Under the pieces are notes generated by a model, which worked only from the letters and a program-made list of their open reading frames with translations, had not been told where the DNA came from and did no database searches. A DNA stretch of 5,742 nucleotides. It comes from Candidatus Woesearchaeota archaeon. Its GTDB lineage: Archaea; Nanobdellota; Nanobdellia; Woesearchaeales; GW2011-AR15. The DNA lies in contig JAFGSP010000179.1 in assembly GCA_016934775.1 (NCBI GenBank), positions 1 through 5,742 on the forward strand. The letters are read 5' to 3'. How positions within the stretch are numbered: the first letter of the stretch is position 1; every line of letters starts with the position of its first letter. Positions 5,669 to 5,742 of the stretch are shown in pieces. Position numbers and translations under genes: made by a program.

Positions 5669-5742
5669 CAACCCGCTCAACCTTTTAAAAAAACGTTGAC
5701 GAAAACAGGTGCGACATTAAATGCTTTGCATTTAAGTCCCAC
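5663..5742 (+). CDS. Possible start of another gene, cut by the right edge (uncertain)
   Basis: From the GTG at 5663 a frame stays open to the edge, beginning MAQPAQPFKKTLTK, a little downstream of the TATA-like box. In another frame the ATG at 5655, where a leaderless message would start, gives only MPRWHNPLNLLKKR before a TGA at 5697-5699. The two frames meet at a run of seven A (5687-5693). I recognise no protein family in either. The length is too short to be sure that this is coding at all, and a small RNA is equally possible. Confidence 0.2.
   Translation, partial: MAQPAQPFKKTLTKTGATLNALHLSP
5709..5742. repeat. Imperfect hairpin at the right edge (arms TTAAATGC / GCATTTAA)
   Basis: Eight perfect pairs (5717-5724 with 5728-5735) close on a TTT loop. 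After a bulged A they extend with GAC/GTC (5713-5715 with 5736-5738) and, past a C-C mismatch, GTG/CAC (5709-5711 with 5740-5742). About 14 pairs in 34 bases is unlikely by chance. The structure may extend beyond the window. Confidence 0.5.

Noticed and set aside
5653..5742. tRNA or 5S rRNA gene after the TATA box.
   Set aside because: GGTGGCAC loosely resembles a tRNA A-box, but there is no GG pair in the D-loop, no GTTCRA T-loop and no acceptor match. The 5S-like CACGGTGG and ACCCGCTC words do not extend to the 5S helices.
5677..5742. Minus-strand open frame entering from the right edge and ending at a TGA at 5679-5677.
   Set aside because: Only 21 codons are visible with no recognisable motif, and the sequence there is better described by the hairpin.
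1..5742. CRISPR array, insertion sequence, transposase or integrase gene.
   Set aside because: No regularly spaced repeats, terminal inverted repeats flanking a gene, or transposase or recombinase motifs were seen on either strand.

Overview
The window looks archaeal. The partial enolase carries the archaeal-style motif NGGKHAG, ribosome binding sites are GAGGTG or GGTGA types, and AT-rich TATA-like boxes (for example TTTAAATA) lie upstream of several transcription units. I cannot fix the lineage. The enolase has a flavour of the uncultured small-genome (DPANN-type) archaea, but that is an impression from motifs and not a placement. The DNA is moderately AT-rich throughout.

Layout. Bases 1-950 on the minus strand hold the first 316 codons of enolase (eno), cut by the left edge. 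Just upstream of eno, bases 943-1101 on the minus strand contain a second copy of the first 20 enolase codons with its own ribosome binding site. It then runs into unrelated sequence and stops inside the eno start region. This looks like the relic of a second enolase gene, or a leader peptide made from one. Bases 1102-1262 are a divergent promoter region. Bases 1263-5605 on the plus strand form a tight three-gene operon: two tandem paralogous lipoproteins of the ABC-transporter substrate-binding family (PF04392 type), then a 773-residue membrane histidine kinase with an extracellular Cache-like sensor, HAMP, PAS, HisKA and HATPase domains. Each gene starts exactly one base after the previous stop codon. 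Bases 5606-5742 hold a strong TATA-like box, two inverted repeats and possibly the start of another gene that runs off the right edge.

How the genes may work together. No permease or ATPase of an ABC transporter is visible among the three operon genes. The two lipoproteins are anchored outside the cell and co-translated with a kinase whose sensor domain is also outside. The best reading is a signalling module in which two related binding proteins capture ligands and present them to, or tune, the histidine kinase. This is inference. The ligand and the response regulator are not in the window. Enolase is a housekeeping glycolytic gene in the opposite orientation and is probably functionally unrelated.
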